A stretch of DNA of 64,000 nt from Mangrovicoccus ximenensis (GTDB lineage: Bacteria; Pseudomonadota; Alphaproteobacteria; Rhodobacterales; Rhodobacteraceae), in assembly GCF_003056725.1 (NCBI RefSeq), contig NZ_QBKZ01000015.1, forward strand, positions 195,280 through 259,279, in the 5' to 3' direction. The notes under the pieces were generated by a model that saw only the letters and a list, made by a program, of their open reading frames with translations, had not been told where the DNA came from and ran no database searches. Positions 1 through 10,200 of the stretch are shown one piece after another (position 1 is the stretch's first letter; each line of letters starts with the position of its first letter). A program made the translations under genes and the position numbers.

Positions 1-682
1 TCAGGTTTTCGCGCACCCGGTCGAACACCACCACCGTGTCGTTCAGCGAATAGCCGACGATGGTCAGCAGCGCCGCGATGATCGCCAGGTCGAACTTGAT
101 CTGCAGCAGGGCGAAGATGCCGATGGTCAGCGTCACGTCATGCACCAGCGACAGCACGGCGCCGGCCGCGAACTGCCATTCGAAGCGCAGCCAGATATAG
201 ACCAGCACCGCCGCGATGGCGAGCGTGACCGCGATCACCGCCTCGACCACGAGCTCGCCCGAGACTTTCGGCCCGACGCTTTCCACCGAGGGGAAGGTGA
301 TCGACGGATCGACGCCCTGCAGCGCCGCCTCGACATCGGCGATGACCTGCTGCGCCACCGACGCGTCGCCCTCGCCCTGTGCCTCGATGCGGATCTGCGA
401 GACATGCTGGTCGGCATCGAAGGACGGATCGAAGACCTCGGTGATCGACACGTCGCCGAGGCCCAGCGGCGCGATCGCGTCGCGGTAGGCGCCGACATCG
501 ACGGGCTCGACGCTTTCCGTTCGGATCGTGGTGCCGCCGCGGAAGTCGATGCCGAAATTCAGCCCCATCGCGAAGAACATCAGGACCGAGGCGATCATTG
601 CCGCGCCGGAGAACGCGAAGAAGACCTTGGTGAAGCGGAAGAAGTCCCAGTTGGTTTCCTGGGGAACGAGTCTCAGCCGCAT
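1..682 (-). CDS. secF: Protein translocase subunit SecF (3' end outside window)
   Basis: SecF works with SecD in the inner membrane to drive proton-dependent completion of Sec protein export. The 227 visible residues include the first membrane segment, the periplasmic domain (including SVESVGPKVSGEL) and the membrane stretch ending in the conserved VGYSLNDTVVVFDRVREN motif, which identifies the family. The start ATG at 682-680 follows the secD stop by one base, so both are read from one transcript. The C-terminal part of the roughly 320-residue protein lies to the left of the window. Confidence 0.95.
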   Translation of the reverse strand, partial: MRLRLVPQETNWDFFRFTKVFFAFSGAAMIASVLMFFAMGLNFGIDFRGGTTIRTESVEPVDVGAYRDAIAPLGLGDVSITEVFDPSFDADQHVSQIRIEAQGEGDASVAQQVIADVEAALQGVDPSITFPSVESVGPKVSGELVVEAVIAVTLAIAAVLVYIWLRFEWQFAAGAVLSLVHDVTLTIGIFALLQIKFDLAIIAALLTIVGYSLNDTVVVFDRVRENL

Positions 683-683
683 G

Positions 684-2348
684 TCAGACCTCCAGCGTCT
701 TCGGGCGTTTGCGGGCGAACCAGGCCAGCACGATCAGCCGCGTCACGTAGATCGCGGTGAAGACCGAGGTGATGATGCCGATCCCCAGCGTGATGGCGAA
801 GCCCTTCACCGGGCCGGAGCCCATGAAGTAGAGGATCCCCGCGGTGATCAGCGTGGTGATGTTGGCATCGGCAATCGCCGACAGCGCCTTCTCGTAGCCA
901 AGCTCAATGGCCCGCGCCGGGCCGCGCGCGGTCTTCAGCTCTTCCTTGATCCGCTCGAAGATCAGCACGTTGGCGTCGACCGCCATGCCGATGGTCAGCA
1001 CGATCCCGGCGATGCCGGGCAGCGTCAGCGTCGCGCCGATCAGGCTCAGCAGGCCGAAGATCAGGCCGATATTGATGATCAGCGCGATATTGGCGAAGAT
1101 CCCGAAGAGCCCGTAGGAGGCCAGCATGAAGGCCAGCACGGCGACAAAGGCGACCGCGCAGGCCAGCGCGCCCGCCCGGATCGAATCCGCGCCGAGTTCC
1201 GGGCCGATCGTGCGTTCCTCGAGGAAGGTCATCTCCGCGGGCAGCGCGCCCGCCCGCAGCAGGACCGCGAGCTGGGTCGACTCCTCGACCGAGAAATTGC
1301 CGGTGATGATGCCCGACCCGCCGGCGATGTGGCTCTGGATCACCGGCGCCGAGATCACCTCGTCGTCGAGCACGATGGCGAAGGGCTCGCCGATATGCTC
1401 GGCCGTGTAGTCGCCGAAGCGCCGCGCGCCGCCGGGATTGAAGCGGAAGCTCACCGCCGGGCGGCCGTTCTGGTCGAAGGAGGGCTGCGCGTCGGTGAGG
1501 TCCTCGCCCGAGACCACCGGGGCGGTGTCGACGGCATAGAAGGTGCCCGGCTCGTTCATCGAGGCCAGCAGCGCCTCGCCCGGCTGCACCGGCTGGTGCT
1601 CGTCGGTGGTGCGCCCGGTCACCTCGTTGAAGGTCAGACGCGCGGTGGTGCCGATCAGGTCCTTCAGCTCCTGCGCCGAGCCGATGCCCGGCACCTGGAT
1701 CAGGATGCGGTCCTCGCCCTGGCGCTGGATGGTCGGTTCGCGCGTGCCCGCCTCGTCGACGCGGCGGCGGATGATTTCCAGGGACTGGCGCATGGTGCGG
1801 TCGTCGGAAGCGGTCATCTCCGCCTCGGACAGCCGCACGACGATGTCGGCGCCTTCGGAGGTCACCTCGAAATCGCGCGCGCCGACGCCGGTCAGCGAAA
1901 CGATCGGCGACGAGAGGTCGGCCACCGCCTGCACGGCCTGCTGGATGTTCTCCGGGCGGCTGACGCGGATGCGCAGCTCGTCCGGGGCGCCGTCCTGGCG
2001 GCGGATCGTGCCGATGGCGTCGCGCTCGGCCCTGAGCGCGTTGCGGACCTCGGGCCAGAGATTGTCCATGCGGTCGGCATAGACATCGGTCACATGGACC
2101 TCGGCCAGCAGATGGGCGCCGCCCCGCAGGTCGAGGCCCAGATTGACGAGGCCCGAGGGGAGGAAGGAGGGCCATCCGCCCGCCTCGGCCTCGAGCTCGG
2201 GCGTTGCCGTCCCGGTCCGTTCGATGGCCTGGACCGCGTCGTTATGGGTCTCGACCCGCGAGTAGAACAGGTTCGGGGCTGCAAAGAGCAGCCCCGCCAC
2301 GCACAGGCCCCAGATCAGGACCCGTTTCCAGACCGGGAAATCGAGCAT
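684..2348 (-). CDS. secD: Protein translocase subunit SecD
   Basis: A full-length 554-residue SecD, the partner of SecF in the auxiliary Sec translocase. It has an N-terminal membrane anchor (about residues 10-30), a large periplasmic region beginning with the LGLDLRGGAHLL motif, and five C-terminal membrane segments with GMAVDANVLIFERI, the conserved proton-channel helix. It overlaps the yajC stop by one base (TGATG), and secF starts one base after its stop, the usual yajC-secD-secF operon. Confidence 0.97.
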   Translation of the reverse strand: MLDFPVWKRVLIWGLCVAGLLFAAPNLFYSRVETHNDAVQAIERTGTATPELEAEAGGWPSFLPSGLVNLGLDLRGGAHLLAEVHVTDVYADRMDNLWPEVRNALRAERDAIGTIRRQDGAPDELRIRVSRPENIQQAVQAVADLSSPIVSLTGVGARDFEVTSEGADIVVRLSEAEMTASDDRTMRQSLEIIRRRVDEAGTREPTIQRQGEDRILIQVPGIGSAQELKDLIGTTARLTFNEVTGRTTDEHQPVQPGEALLASMNEPGTFYAVDTAPVVSGEDLTDAQPSFDQNGRPAVSFRFNPGGARRFGDYTAEHIGEPFAIVLDDEVISAPVIQSHIAGGSGIITGNFSVEESTQLAVLLRAGALPAEMTFLEERTIGPELGADSIRAGALACAVAFVAVLAFMLASYGLFGIFANIALIINIGLIFGLLSLIGATLTLPGIAGIVLTIGMAVDANVLIFERIKEELKTARGPARAIELGYEKALSAIADANITTLITAGILYFMGSGPVKGFAITLGIGIITSVFTAIYVTRLIVLAWFARKRPKTLEV

Positions 2349-2674
2349 CAGGAGGCGGCCGGCTCGGTCTTGGAGACCACCTGCGCGAGGGTCGACTTGA
2401 CCACGCGGATGCGGACCTCGGGCGCGATCTCGACTTCGACTTCGCCGTCATCCTTGACCTTGGTCACCTTGCCGACGATGCCGCCCTGGGTGATGACCTG
2501 GTCGCCGCGGCGGACGGCTTCGATCATCGCCTTGTGCTCTTTGACTTTCTTCTGCTGGGGACGGATCAGCAGGAAGTACATGATGGCGAAGATCAGGATC
2601 AGCGGGACGAAGCCCTGGATGGCAGCCATCGGTCCGCCGGCGGCGGCTTGAGCATAGGCGGGGGTTGCGAACAT
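2348..2674 (-). CDS. yajC: Preprotein translocase subunit YajC
   Basis: A small single-span membrane protein that associates with SecDF. The 108 residues hold one hydrophobic helix (GFVPLILIFAIMYFLLIRP) followed by the typical QQKK-containing cytoplasmic domain with GDQVITQGGIVGKV. A longer in-frame start exists 69 bases upstream. I chose the ATG at 2674 because a strong GAGGAGG ribosome-binding site stands about 10 bases before it and homologues begin near this MFATPAYAQ-like N-terminus. First gene of the operon. Confidence 0.95.
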   Translation of the reverse strand: MFATPAYAQAAAGGPMAAIQGFVPLILIFAIMYFLLIRPQQKKVKEHKAMIEAVRRGDQVITQGGIVGKVTKVKDDGEVEVEIAPEVRIRVVKSTLAQVVSKTEPAAS

Positions 2675-2849
2675 TCTGGGGGTCCCTCCTCGGGGCAGGT
2701 TCAAAGTCGGGCGGAACCTATGCACGGGCGGCGGGAATGGCAAGGCGGGGCGGCGAAATACGCAGGGCGCAGGGCAAAGCTCCGCGCCGCTTGCCCGGCA
2801 CCGTGCCGCCAGCTACCGTCGCCGGGACATTTTCAGGAAGGCAATTCCC

Positions 2850-3056
2850 TTGAACGACGACCACGTCCGGCTGCTCGACTGGCTCTGTTTCCGCCGCTGC
2901 CCCGATCTTGGCAAGGCAAGATGGCTCGGCGGACTGATAGGCGCACTGCTCTTCGGGCTCGCGCTGTTCCTCGCTGCCATGGTGCTGACAATCATCGGAT
3001 TGATCTGGGCGCTGTTGCGCAAATCAGCTGAAGACAAAGCCCTGCACCAAAATTGA
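2850..3056 (+). CDS. Small membrane protein, function unknown
   Basis: A possible 68-residue protein starting at TTG behind AGGAAGG. It has a polar N-terminus with two cysteines, one clear hydrophobic segment (about residues 28-56) and a short polar tail. I recognise no family. It sits divergently from yajC and directly upstream of tctC, in the spacer, so it could be a chance reading frame. The membrane segment and good ribosome-binding site are the only support. Confidence 0.35.
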   Translation: MNDDHVRLLDWLCFRRCPDLGKARWLGGLIGALLFGLALFLAAMVLTIIGLIWALLRKSAEDKALHQN

Positions 3057-3115
3057 GTCAGAGCCCGAATTCCCGGCCGAGTGACCAGACATCCACATCT
3101 TCGGGAGGAAACGAG

Positions 3116-4069
3116 ATGTACAGCACCCTTCGCAACGTGACCCTCGCAGGCGCCCTCATGGGCGCCGGCATGGCGGCGGCACAGGATTATCCGCAGGAAC
3201 CCATCGAGGTCATCGTCGGCTTCTCGGCCGGCGGCGGCACCGACGTGATGGCCCGCACCGTGGCCCCGTTCCTCGAGAAGTATCTCGGTGACGGCGCCAG
3301 CCTGGTCGTCAAGAACGTCCCCGGCGCCTCGGGCCAGATCGGCGTGACCGAGACCGCCCATGCGGATCCCGACGGCTACACCATCGGCACCTACAACCTG
3401 CCGGGCATGATGGCGCGCACGCTCGACCGCGAAGCCGACTACGACGCCGACAGCTTCACCTATCTTGCGAACGTCGTGAACGATCCGAACGTGATCGTGA
3501 CCTCGAAGCGCAGCGGGCTCGACACGCTCGACAAGCTGCTCGAGGCGGCGGCCGAAGAGCCCGGCGCGGTGACCGTGGGCATGTCCTCGCTCGGCGGCGA
3601 CGACCACTTCATGCTGACCAAGCTGCAGAACATGACCGGCTCGGAATACACCATCGTTCCGTTCCGCGGCTCTGCACCGGCGCGCACCGCGCTGCTCGGC
3701 GGCCATGTCGCCATGGGCATCCTCAACATCTCCGAGGTCGCGTCCTTCCAGGACCAGATCAACATCATCGGCGTTGCGACGGATGAACGCTCGGGCTTCG
3801 CGCCGGACGTGCCGACCTTCAAGGAGCAGGGGCTCGAGCTGGTCAACGGCGCGCTGCGCGGCTTCGTCGCTCCGGCAGGCCTGCCGGATGACGTCCGCGG
3901 CGAGCTGCTGGCGGCCTTCGACGCGCTGAAGGACGACGAGGAGTTCCTCGCGGCGATGACCGCCACGGCGAACCCGGTCGATGTCGTCACCGGCGACGAC
4001 TTCCAGGCGCTCAACGCCGAGATCCTCCAGACCGCGACCCAGGTCTGGGAAGAGACTCCCTGGCAGTAA
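3116..4069 (+). CDS. tctC: Tripartite tricarboxylate transporter substrate-binding protein TctC
   Basis: Periplasmic binding receptor of a tripartite tricarboxylate (TTT) family carrier. 317 residues: signal peptide about 1-22 (ending MAAAQ), then a Bug/TctC fold with the family motif GFSAGGGTDVMARTVAP and a second-lobe FRGSAPARTALLGGHV. The ATG at 3116 is preceded by GGGAGGAAACGAG. It opens a tctC-tctB-tctA operon. The ligand cannot be told from sequence. A carboxylate is the family expectation. Confidence 0.93.
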   Translation: MYSTLRNVTLAGALMGAGMAAAQDYPQEPIEVIVGFSAGGGTDVMARTVAPFLEKYLGDGASLVVKNVPGASGQIGVTETAHADPDGYTIGTYNLPGMMARTLDREADYDADSFTYLANVVNDPNVIVTSKRSGLDTLDKLLEAAAEEPGAVTVGMSSLGGDDHFMLTKLQNMTGSEYTIVPFRGSAPARTALLGGHVAMGILNISEVASFQDQINIIGVATDERSGFAPDVPTFKEQGLELVNGALRGFVAPAGLPDDVRGELLAAFDALKDDEEFLAAMTATANPVDVVTGDDFQALNAEILQTATQVWEETPWQ

Positions 4070-4077
4070 GCCGGGAA

Positions 4078-4117
4078 CCGGACCCGGAGGCCTCTCCCTC
4101 CTCCACTCCGGGTCCGG
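4078..4117 (+). terminator. Stem-loop between tctC and tctB
   Basis: A perfect 12-bp stem (4078-4089 with 4106-4117) around a 16-base loop, in the 70-base spacer between tctC and tctB. There is no T-run, so it is more likely an mRNA-stabilising or partial-termination element that favours the abundant binding protein over the membrane subunits than a full terminator. That role is an inference from position. Confidence 0.45.
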
Positions 4118-4139
4118 CAAAACCAACAGGAGCGTGACC

Positions 4140-4601
4140 ATGTCCACCCCCCTCAAAGACCGTCTGCTGCGCGCAGAGACGCTGGCCGCGGCCGGCATCG
4201 TCGTGGTTGCGGCCGGCTTTCTTGTCCCGGCCGCCGCGCTGCCGCCGATGTCCGCGCTGCTGCCGGCCACCATGCTGATCGCGCTGATCGTGCTGGCGCT
4301 GGCGCTGCTGATCTCCGACCAGCGCAAGGCTTCGAAGGGCGAAGCGGCCGAACAGGTGACCCATTCGCCGAAACGGGTCGCGGGCGCGTTCCTTCTGGTT
4401 GTCGCCTATGCGGTCGCCGTCGATTTCGTCGGCTTCTATCCCAGCACGATCGTCTCGGTCCCGCTGGTCGCCTGGATCTTCGGCTTCCGCAATCCGGCCG
4501 GCCTGGCGCTGGCCACCGCCATCACCGTGGGCGCGATCTTCGTCATCTTCAGCCTGGCCATGTCGCAGAGCTTCCCTGCCGGCCGGCTCTGGACCCTGTG
4601 A
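4140..4601 (+). CDS. tctB: TTT carrier small membrane subunit TctB
   Basis: 153 residues with four hydrophobic segments and the central hydrophilic gap typical of TctB, the small, poorly conserved membrane subunit of TTT carriers. It starts at ATG 4140 after AACAGGAGCGTGACC, and ends 7 bases before tctA. Identification rests mainly on size, topology and position between tctC and tctA. Confidence 0.88.
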   Translation: MSTPLKDRLLRAETLAAAGIVVVAAGFLVPAAALPPMSALLPATMLIALIVLALALLISDQRKASKGEAAEQVTHSPKRVAGAFLLVVAYAVAVDFVGFYPSTIVSVPLVAWIFGFRNPAGLALATAITVGAIFVIFSLAMSQSFPAGRLWTL

Positions 4602-4608
4602 GGCCCGC

Positions 4609-6108
4609 ATGTATTCCGATCTTCTCCACTCCTTGCCCGACGTTCTCGGGCTGGCCAATCTCGCCGCGATCGTCATAGGCGTGATCGCCGGCATCGTCGT
4701 CGGCGCCATGCCGGGGCTGAGCGCCACCATGGCGATCTCGGTCCTCGTGCCGTTCACCTTCGGCCTCGAGCCGCTCGTCGCGCTCGGCCTGATGGCAGGC
4801 ATCTACAACGGCGCCATGTACGGCGGCGCGATCCCCGCCGTGCTGCTGCGCATTCCCGGAACGCCCGCGGCCGTCGCCACCAGCTTCGACGGCTACCCGA
4901 TGGCCCAGAAGGGCGAGGGGGGCTTCGCGCTCCAGGTCGCGGTTGTGTCCTCCTCGATCGGCGGCATTGCCTCGGCGCTCGCGCTGATGCTGCTGGCGCC
5001 GCCGCTGTCCAAGGTGACGCTGCTCTTCGGCCCGGCCGAGGTGTTCTGGGTCGCGGTCTTCGGCCTGTGCAGCATCATCTTCCTGCTCGGCGGCAACCCG
5101 GTGAAGGGCCTGGTCAGCGCCTGTTTCGGCGTCTTCGTCTCGGTGGTGGGCTCGGATCCGATCCTCGGCACCGACCGCTTCACCTTCGGCAAGCTCGAAC
5201 TGCTCGACGGCGTCAACATCGTCATCCTGCTGGTCGGCCTCTACGCGCTGCCGCCGGTCATCGACCTGCTGGAAACGCCGCTGAAGACCGAGCAGAAATC
5301 CGGCAAGCTCGGCACCGAGCCGATCTGGAAGGCGCTGCCGCGCATGACGGGCTTCTGGATGACCTGGCTCCGCTCCTCGCTGATCGGCATCTGGATCGGC
5401 ATCCTGCCGGGCGCCGGCGGCTCGATGGCGGCCTTCATGTCCTACAACGAGGCGCGCCGCGCGTCGAAGACCCCCGAGACCTGGGGCAAGGGCGAGCCCG
5501 AGGGCGTCGCGGCGGCCGAGACCGCCAACAACGCCGACACCGCCTCGGCGCTGATCCCGGCGCTGACGCTGGGCATCCCGGGCACCGCGGTCGCCGCGGT
5601 CATGCTGGGCGGCCTGCTGATCCACGGCCTGCAGCCGGGTCCGATGCTGTTCCGCGACAATCCCGATGTCGTCTTCGGCTTCATGTGGCAGTTCCTGTTC
5701 GGCGCGATCCTGCTCGTGTTCCTCGGCGGTTCGCTGGCGACCAACAGCTTCGCGCGGCTGCTGAACCTGCCGCGGCCGCTGCTCGGCTCGGTGATCATCG
5801 TGCTGATGCTGATCGGCGTCTACTCGATCCACAGCCGGATGTTCGACGTCTACCTGATGCTCGGCTTCGGCGCGATCGGCTACGTGATGGACAAGCTGAA
5901 GTTCCCGCTGCCGCCGGTGGTGCTGGGCCTGATCCTCGGGGCCTTCGCCGAAGAGAACCTGCGCCTCGCGCTCAGGATCGGCCGCGGCGACTGGGGCGTG
6001 CTCTTCGCCAACACCACGAGCCTGATCCTCGTCGCGCTGACCGTGGCCGTCGTCGTCGGCCCGCTGGTCAAGCGCCGTCTCCAGGCCCGCAAGACCGACG
6101 CGTCCTGA
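4609..6108 (+). CDS. tctA: TTT carrier large permease subunit TctA
   Basis: 499 residues, about twelve membrane segments, matching the usual TctA length. The duplicated glycine-rich motifs of the family are visible: GAMPGLSATMAI near the N-terminus and PGAGGSMAAFMSYNEAR near the middle, followed by GVAAAETANNADTASALIP. The ATG at 4609 lies directly after the tctB stop. With TctC and TctB it imports a carboxylate using the ion gradient. Confidence 0.95.
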   Translation: MYSDLLHSLPDVLGLANLAAIVIGVIAGIVVGAMPGLSATMAISVLVPFTFGLEPLVALGLMAGIYNGAMYGGAIPAVLLRIPGTPAAVATSFDGYPMAQKGEGGFALQVAVVSSSIGGIASALALMLLAPPLSKVTLLFGPAEVFWVAVFGLCSIIFLLGGNPVKGLVSACFGVFVSVVGSDPILGTDRFTFGKLELLDGVNIVILLVGLYALPPVIDLLETPLKTEQKSGKLGTEPIWKALPRMTGFWMTWLRSSLIGIWIGILPGAGGSMAAFMSYNEARRASKTPETWGKGEPEGVAAAETANNADTASALIPALTLGIPGTAVAAVMLGGLLIHGLQPGPMLFRDNPDVVFGFMWQFLFGAILLVFLGGSLATNSFARLLNLPRPLLGSVIIVLMLIGVYSIHSRMFDVYLMLGFGAIGYVMDKLKFPLPPVVLGLILGAFAEENLRLALRIGRGDWGVLFANTTSLILVALTVAVVVGPLVKRRLQARKTDAS

Positions 6109-6111
6109 GCG

Positions 6112-6555
6112 ATGGCGGGAAGTCCGCATCCGACGGTCCGCGAGGACTGGCTGGCGCTCGGGCAGGAGGAGATCCTCCTGCCCGGGCAGCCGGTGCTTGA
6201 CGCGCACCACCATCTCTGGGACCGGCCCGAGGGGCTCTATGGCTGCGCCGAGCTCGCCGCCGATGCCGCCTCCGGCCATGACATCCGTGCCAGCCTCTAT
6301 GTCCAGTGCCGCACCGGCTACCGCGAGGACGGCCCGGAAGAGATGAAGCCGCTGGGCGAGGTGGACACCATCCTCGCTTGGGGCAAGGACAGGCCGCACC
6401 ATCCGGCGGGCATTGTCGGCTTCGCCGACCTGCAGCTCGGCCGCGGCGCGGCCCCGGTGCTCGACGCGCTGATCGCGGCGGGGCAGGGGCGCCTGCGAGG
6501 CATCCGCAACACCACCGCCTACCATCCCGATCCGGCGCTGCGTTCCAATCCGCGC
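6112..6555 (+). CDS. Amidohydrolase-2 family (lactonase-like) hydrolase, truncated at 3' end
   Basis: The first ~148 residues of a predicted TIM-barrel metal hydrolase of the L-fuconolactonase / 2-pyrone-4,6-dicarboxylate lactonase type. The metal-binding LDAHHHLWDRP motif is present near residue 30. It begins 3 bases after tctA, so it is the fourth gene of the transporter operon, and its substrate is probably the imported compound or a lactone derived from it. After RSNPR (about 6553) the frame runs into efflux-pump adaptor sequence, so roughly half the enzyme is missing. Confidence 0.8.
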
Positions 6556-6556
6556 C

Positions 6557-7291
6557 CGGGCCCGCGCCAACCTGCGCGCCGCCGAGGTCCAGCTCGGCTA
6601 TGCCGAGATCCGCGCGCCGATTTCCGGGCGGACCGGGAGGGCGCTGGTCACCGAGGGCGCGCTGGTCGCCGCCCAGGGCGAGGTGCTGACCACGATCCAG
6701 CAGCTCGACACGGTCTATGCCGACATGCAGCAGCCGGTTTCCGAGCTTCTGGAGCTGCGCCGCGCGCTGGCCTCCGGCCAGCTGAACGAGGTCGCGCCCG
6801 GCGCGGCGGAGGTGTCGCTCCGGCTCGATGACGGCGCGCTCTATCCGCATCGCGGCCAGCTGATGTTCTCCGAGGCGGCGGTCGAACGCTCCAGCGGCCA
6901 GGTCACGCTGCGCGCCGCCTTCCCGAACCCCGACGGCACGCTGCTGCCCGGCATGTATGTCCGCGTCTCGGTCGAGCAGGCGGTGCGCGAGGACGCGATC
7001 CGGCTGCCGGAACAGGCGCTGCGCCGCGATGCCTCCGGCAAGGTGCAGGTGATGCTGGTCAATGGCGAGTGCGTGGCGGAGCCGCGCCCGGTCACCCCCG
7101 GCCCCGTCGCGGAGAACCGCGTGACCGTCGAGGAGGGGCTGGCGCCGGGCGACATGGTGATCGTCGACGGTTTCCAGAAGATCGGCCCCGGCGCGCCGGT
7201 CGCCCCGGTCTGCTGGAGCGATCCCGCCGGCGACAAGGGGCCGCCCGAGGCCTGCATCCTGCGCCTCGGCGCCCAGGCTCCGGCGGAGTGA
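6557..7291 (+). CDS. RND efflux periplasmic adaptor (AcrA/MexA type), 5' end missing
   Basis: The C-terminal ~244 residues of a membrane-fusion protein that links an RND pump to an outer-membrane channel. Visible parts are the second half of the lipoyl/hairpin region (LGYAEIRAPISGRTG), the beta-barrel domain (FPNPDGTLLPGMYVRV) and the membrane-proximal domain. The signal peptide and first half are lost at the join near 6555, where the frame is continuous with no start codon of its own. Its stop lies 7 bases before the RND gene. Confidence 0.88.
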   Translation, partial: RARANLRAAEVQLGYAEIRAPISGRTGRALVTEGALVAAQGEVLTTIQQLDTVYADMQQPVSELLELRRALASGQLNEVAPGAAEVSLRLDDGALYPHRGQLMFSEAAVERSSGQVTLRAAFPNPDGTLLPGMYVRVSVEQAVREDAIRLPEQALRRDASGKVQVMLVNGECVAEPRPVTPGPVAENRVTVEEGLAPGDMVIVDGFQKIGPGAPVAPVCWSDPAGDKGPPEACILRLGAQAPAE

Positions 7292-7298
7292 GCGCATC

Positions 7299-10200
7299 AT
7301 GGCACGGTTCTTCATCGACAACCCGGTCCTGGCCTGGGTCTTCGCGATCTTCATCACCATCGCCGGGCTGCTGTCGCTGCCGCAGCTGCCGGTCGCGCAA
7401 TATCCGGATGTCGCGCCGCCGCAGGTGACGATCTCCACCCGCTTCGCCGGGGCGTCGCCCGAGGATCTCTACCGGCAGGTCACCCAGCCGATCGAGGAGG
7501 AGCTGAACGGCATCGCCGGGCTCCTTTATTTCGAGTCGACCTCCGACACGACCGGCTCGGTCACCATCACCGTCACCTTCGCCTCGGGCACGCCGATATC
7601 GCAGGCGGTGGTCGACACGCAGAACCGGCTGAGGCGGGTGGAATCCTCGCTGCCGCCGCAGGTCCAGCAGGAAGGCCTGCTGGTCGAGGAGGCCGGCAGC
7701 AGCTACCTGTTGTTCGTGTCGCTCTCGGCGGCGCCGGAAACCGGGCTCGACACGGTCGCGCTCGCCGATTTCGCGACCCGCAACCTGATGAACGAGATCC
7801 GCCGCGTGCCGGGCGTCGGCAAGGCGCAGCTGTTCTCGGCCGAGCGCGCCATGCGGGTCTGGATCGACCCGGCCAGGCTGGTCGGGCTCGACCTGTCGGT
7901 CACCGACATCACCGCCGCCATCGCCGAGCAGAACGCGCAGGTCTCGGCCGGCTCGGTCGGCACGGATCCGGCGCCCGCAGGCCAGCAGGTGCAGGCGACG
8001 CTGCTCGTCACCGGGCAGCTCCGCACGCCGGAGGAATTCGGCCGGATCGTGCTGCGCGCCCGCGACGACGGCGCGCTGGTGCGGCTCAGCGACGTGGCGC
8101 GGATCGAGATCGACGCCGAATACTATTCCTTCCGCTCCTACCTGAACGGCCAGGAGGCGGCGCAGATCGGCGTCCAGCTCTCGCCGACCGGCAATGCGCT
8201 GGAAACCGCCGAAGGGGTGCGCGCGCTGCTCGACCGGCTGTCGGAGACCTTCCCCGAAGGCGTCAGCCATTCGATCCCCTATGACACCACGCCCTTCGTC
8301 TCGGCCTCGATCGAGAAGGTGCTGCACACGCTGCTGGAAGCCGTGGCGCTGGTCTTCGTGGTGATGCTGATCTTCCTGCAGAGTTTCCGCTACACGCTGA
8401 TCCCGATGCTGGTGGTGCCGATCGCGCTGGCCGGCACGCTGGCGGTGATGCTCTTCGCGGGCTTCTCGATCAACGTGCTGACCATGTTCGCGATGATCCT
8501 CGCCATCGGCATCCTGGTCGACGACGCCATCGTGGTGGTGGAGAATGTCGAGCGGATCATGTCCGAGGAGGGCCTGTCGCCGAAGGCCGCCGCAAAGAAG
8601 GCGATGGACCAGATCTCGGGCGCCATCGTCGGCATCACCCTGGCGCTGATGGCGGTCTTCGTGCCGCTCGCGTTCTTCCCCGGCTCGGTCGGGATCATCT
8701 ACCAGCAGTTCTCGCTGACCATGGTGGTGTCGATCGCCTTCTCGGCCTTCCTCGCCCTGTCGCTGACCCCCGCGCTCTGCGCGAGCTTCCTCAAGCCCGT
8801 GGAAAAGGGCCATGGCCATGCGAAATCCGGCCCGGCCGGCTGGTTCAACCGCAATTTCGACCGGGCCTCGCGCGGCTATTCGGGGCTGGTCTCCGGACTG
8901 GTGCGGCGTGCCGGGCGGATGATGCTGATCTATCTGGCGCTGGTCGCGGGGCTCGGCTGGGCCTATCTGCGCCTGCCGCCGGCCTTCCTGCCGCAGGAGG
9001 ACCAGGGCTATCTGATCGCCAGCCTTCAGGGTCCGCCCGAAGCCACGTCGTTCCGCATGCGCGAGGTGACCAAGCAGGCCGAAGGCTTCGCGCTCGGCAG
9101 CCCCGGCGTGGCCGACATGGTGACGATCCAAGGCTTCTCCTTCTCTGGGCAGGGGCCGAATGCGGCGATCAGCTTCGTGACGCTCGAGGACTGGTCCGAG
9201 CGCGAGAGCCCCGATCTGGCGGCGGGCGCGATGGCCGGGCGCCTTTCGGGACAGCTGTTCTCGATCCGCGACGCCTTCGCCTTCGCGATCTCGCCGCCCC
9301 CCATTGCCGGGCTCGGCACCGGAGCGGGCTTCGCCTTCCGGCTGCAGGACCGCGCGGGACAAGGCAATGCCGCGCTCCAGGAGGCCGCCGGGCAGATCAT
9401 GGCGGCGGGCGCCGAAAGCCCGGTGCTCGGCCAGATGTACATCGAGGGGCTGGAGCCGGGGCCGCAGCTGAACCTGCGGGTCGACCGCGAGAAGGCCAAT
9501 GCCTTCGGCGTCACCTTCGGCGAGATCAACCGCACGATCTCGGTCGCGCTCGGCTCGGGCTATGTCAACGACTTCCCCAATGACGGCAAGATGCAGAGCG
9601 TCATCGTCCAGGCGGAACCGGCGGCGCGGGCGAGCCTGGCCGAGGTGATGAAGCTCAACGTGCGCAACGTGCAGGGGGGCATGGTGCCGCTGTCCTCCTT
9701 CGCCAGTGCCGAATGGGGCTACGGCCCGGCGCAGATCGTCGGCTATAACGGCTATCCCGCGATCCGGATCAACGGCGAGGCGGCGCCCGGGCATTCCTCG
9801 GGCGAGGCGCTGGCCGAGATGGAGCGCATCGCCGCCGGTCTGCCTGCAGGCTTCGCCTATGAATGGACCGGCCAGTCGCTGCAGGAGGTCGAGAGCGGCA
9901 GCCAGGCACCGATCCTGATCGGGCTGTCGGTGCTCTTCGTCTTCCTCTGCCTCGCCGGGCTCTACGGCAGCTGGTCGATCCCCTTCGCGGTGATGCTGAT
10001 CGTGCCGATGGGCGCCATCGGCGCGGTGGCCGCGGCAAGCTGGGCCGGGCTGGCGAATGACGTGTTCTTCACCGTCGGGCTGATCACCATCGTCGGGCTC
10101 TCGGCCAAGAACGCCATCCTGATCGTCGAGGTCGCCAAGGACCTGATGGAGCAGGGGCAGGGCCTGATCGAGGCCACGGCCGAGGCCTGCCGGCTGCGCT

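Noticed and set aside
528..2651. A 707-codon plus-strand frame opposite secD
   Set aside because: It is the antisense of secD/yajC, with typical shadow composition (Asp/Arg/His-rich).
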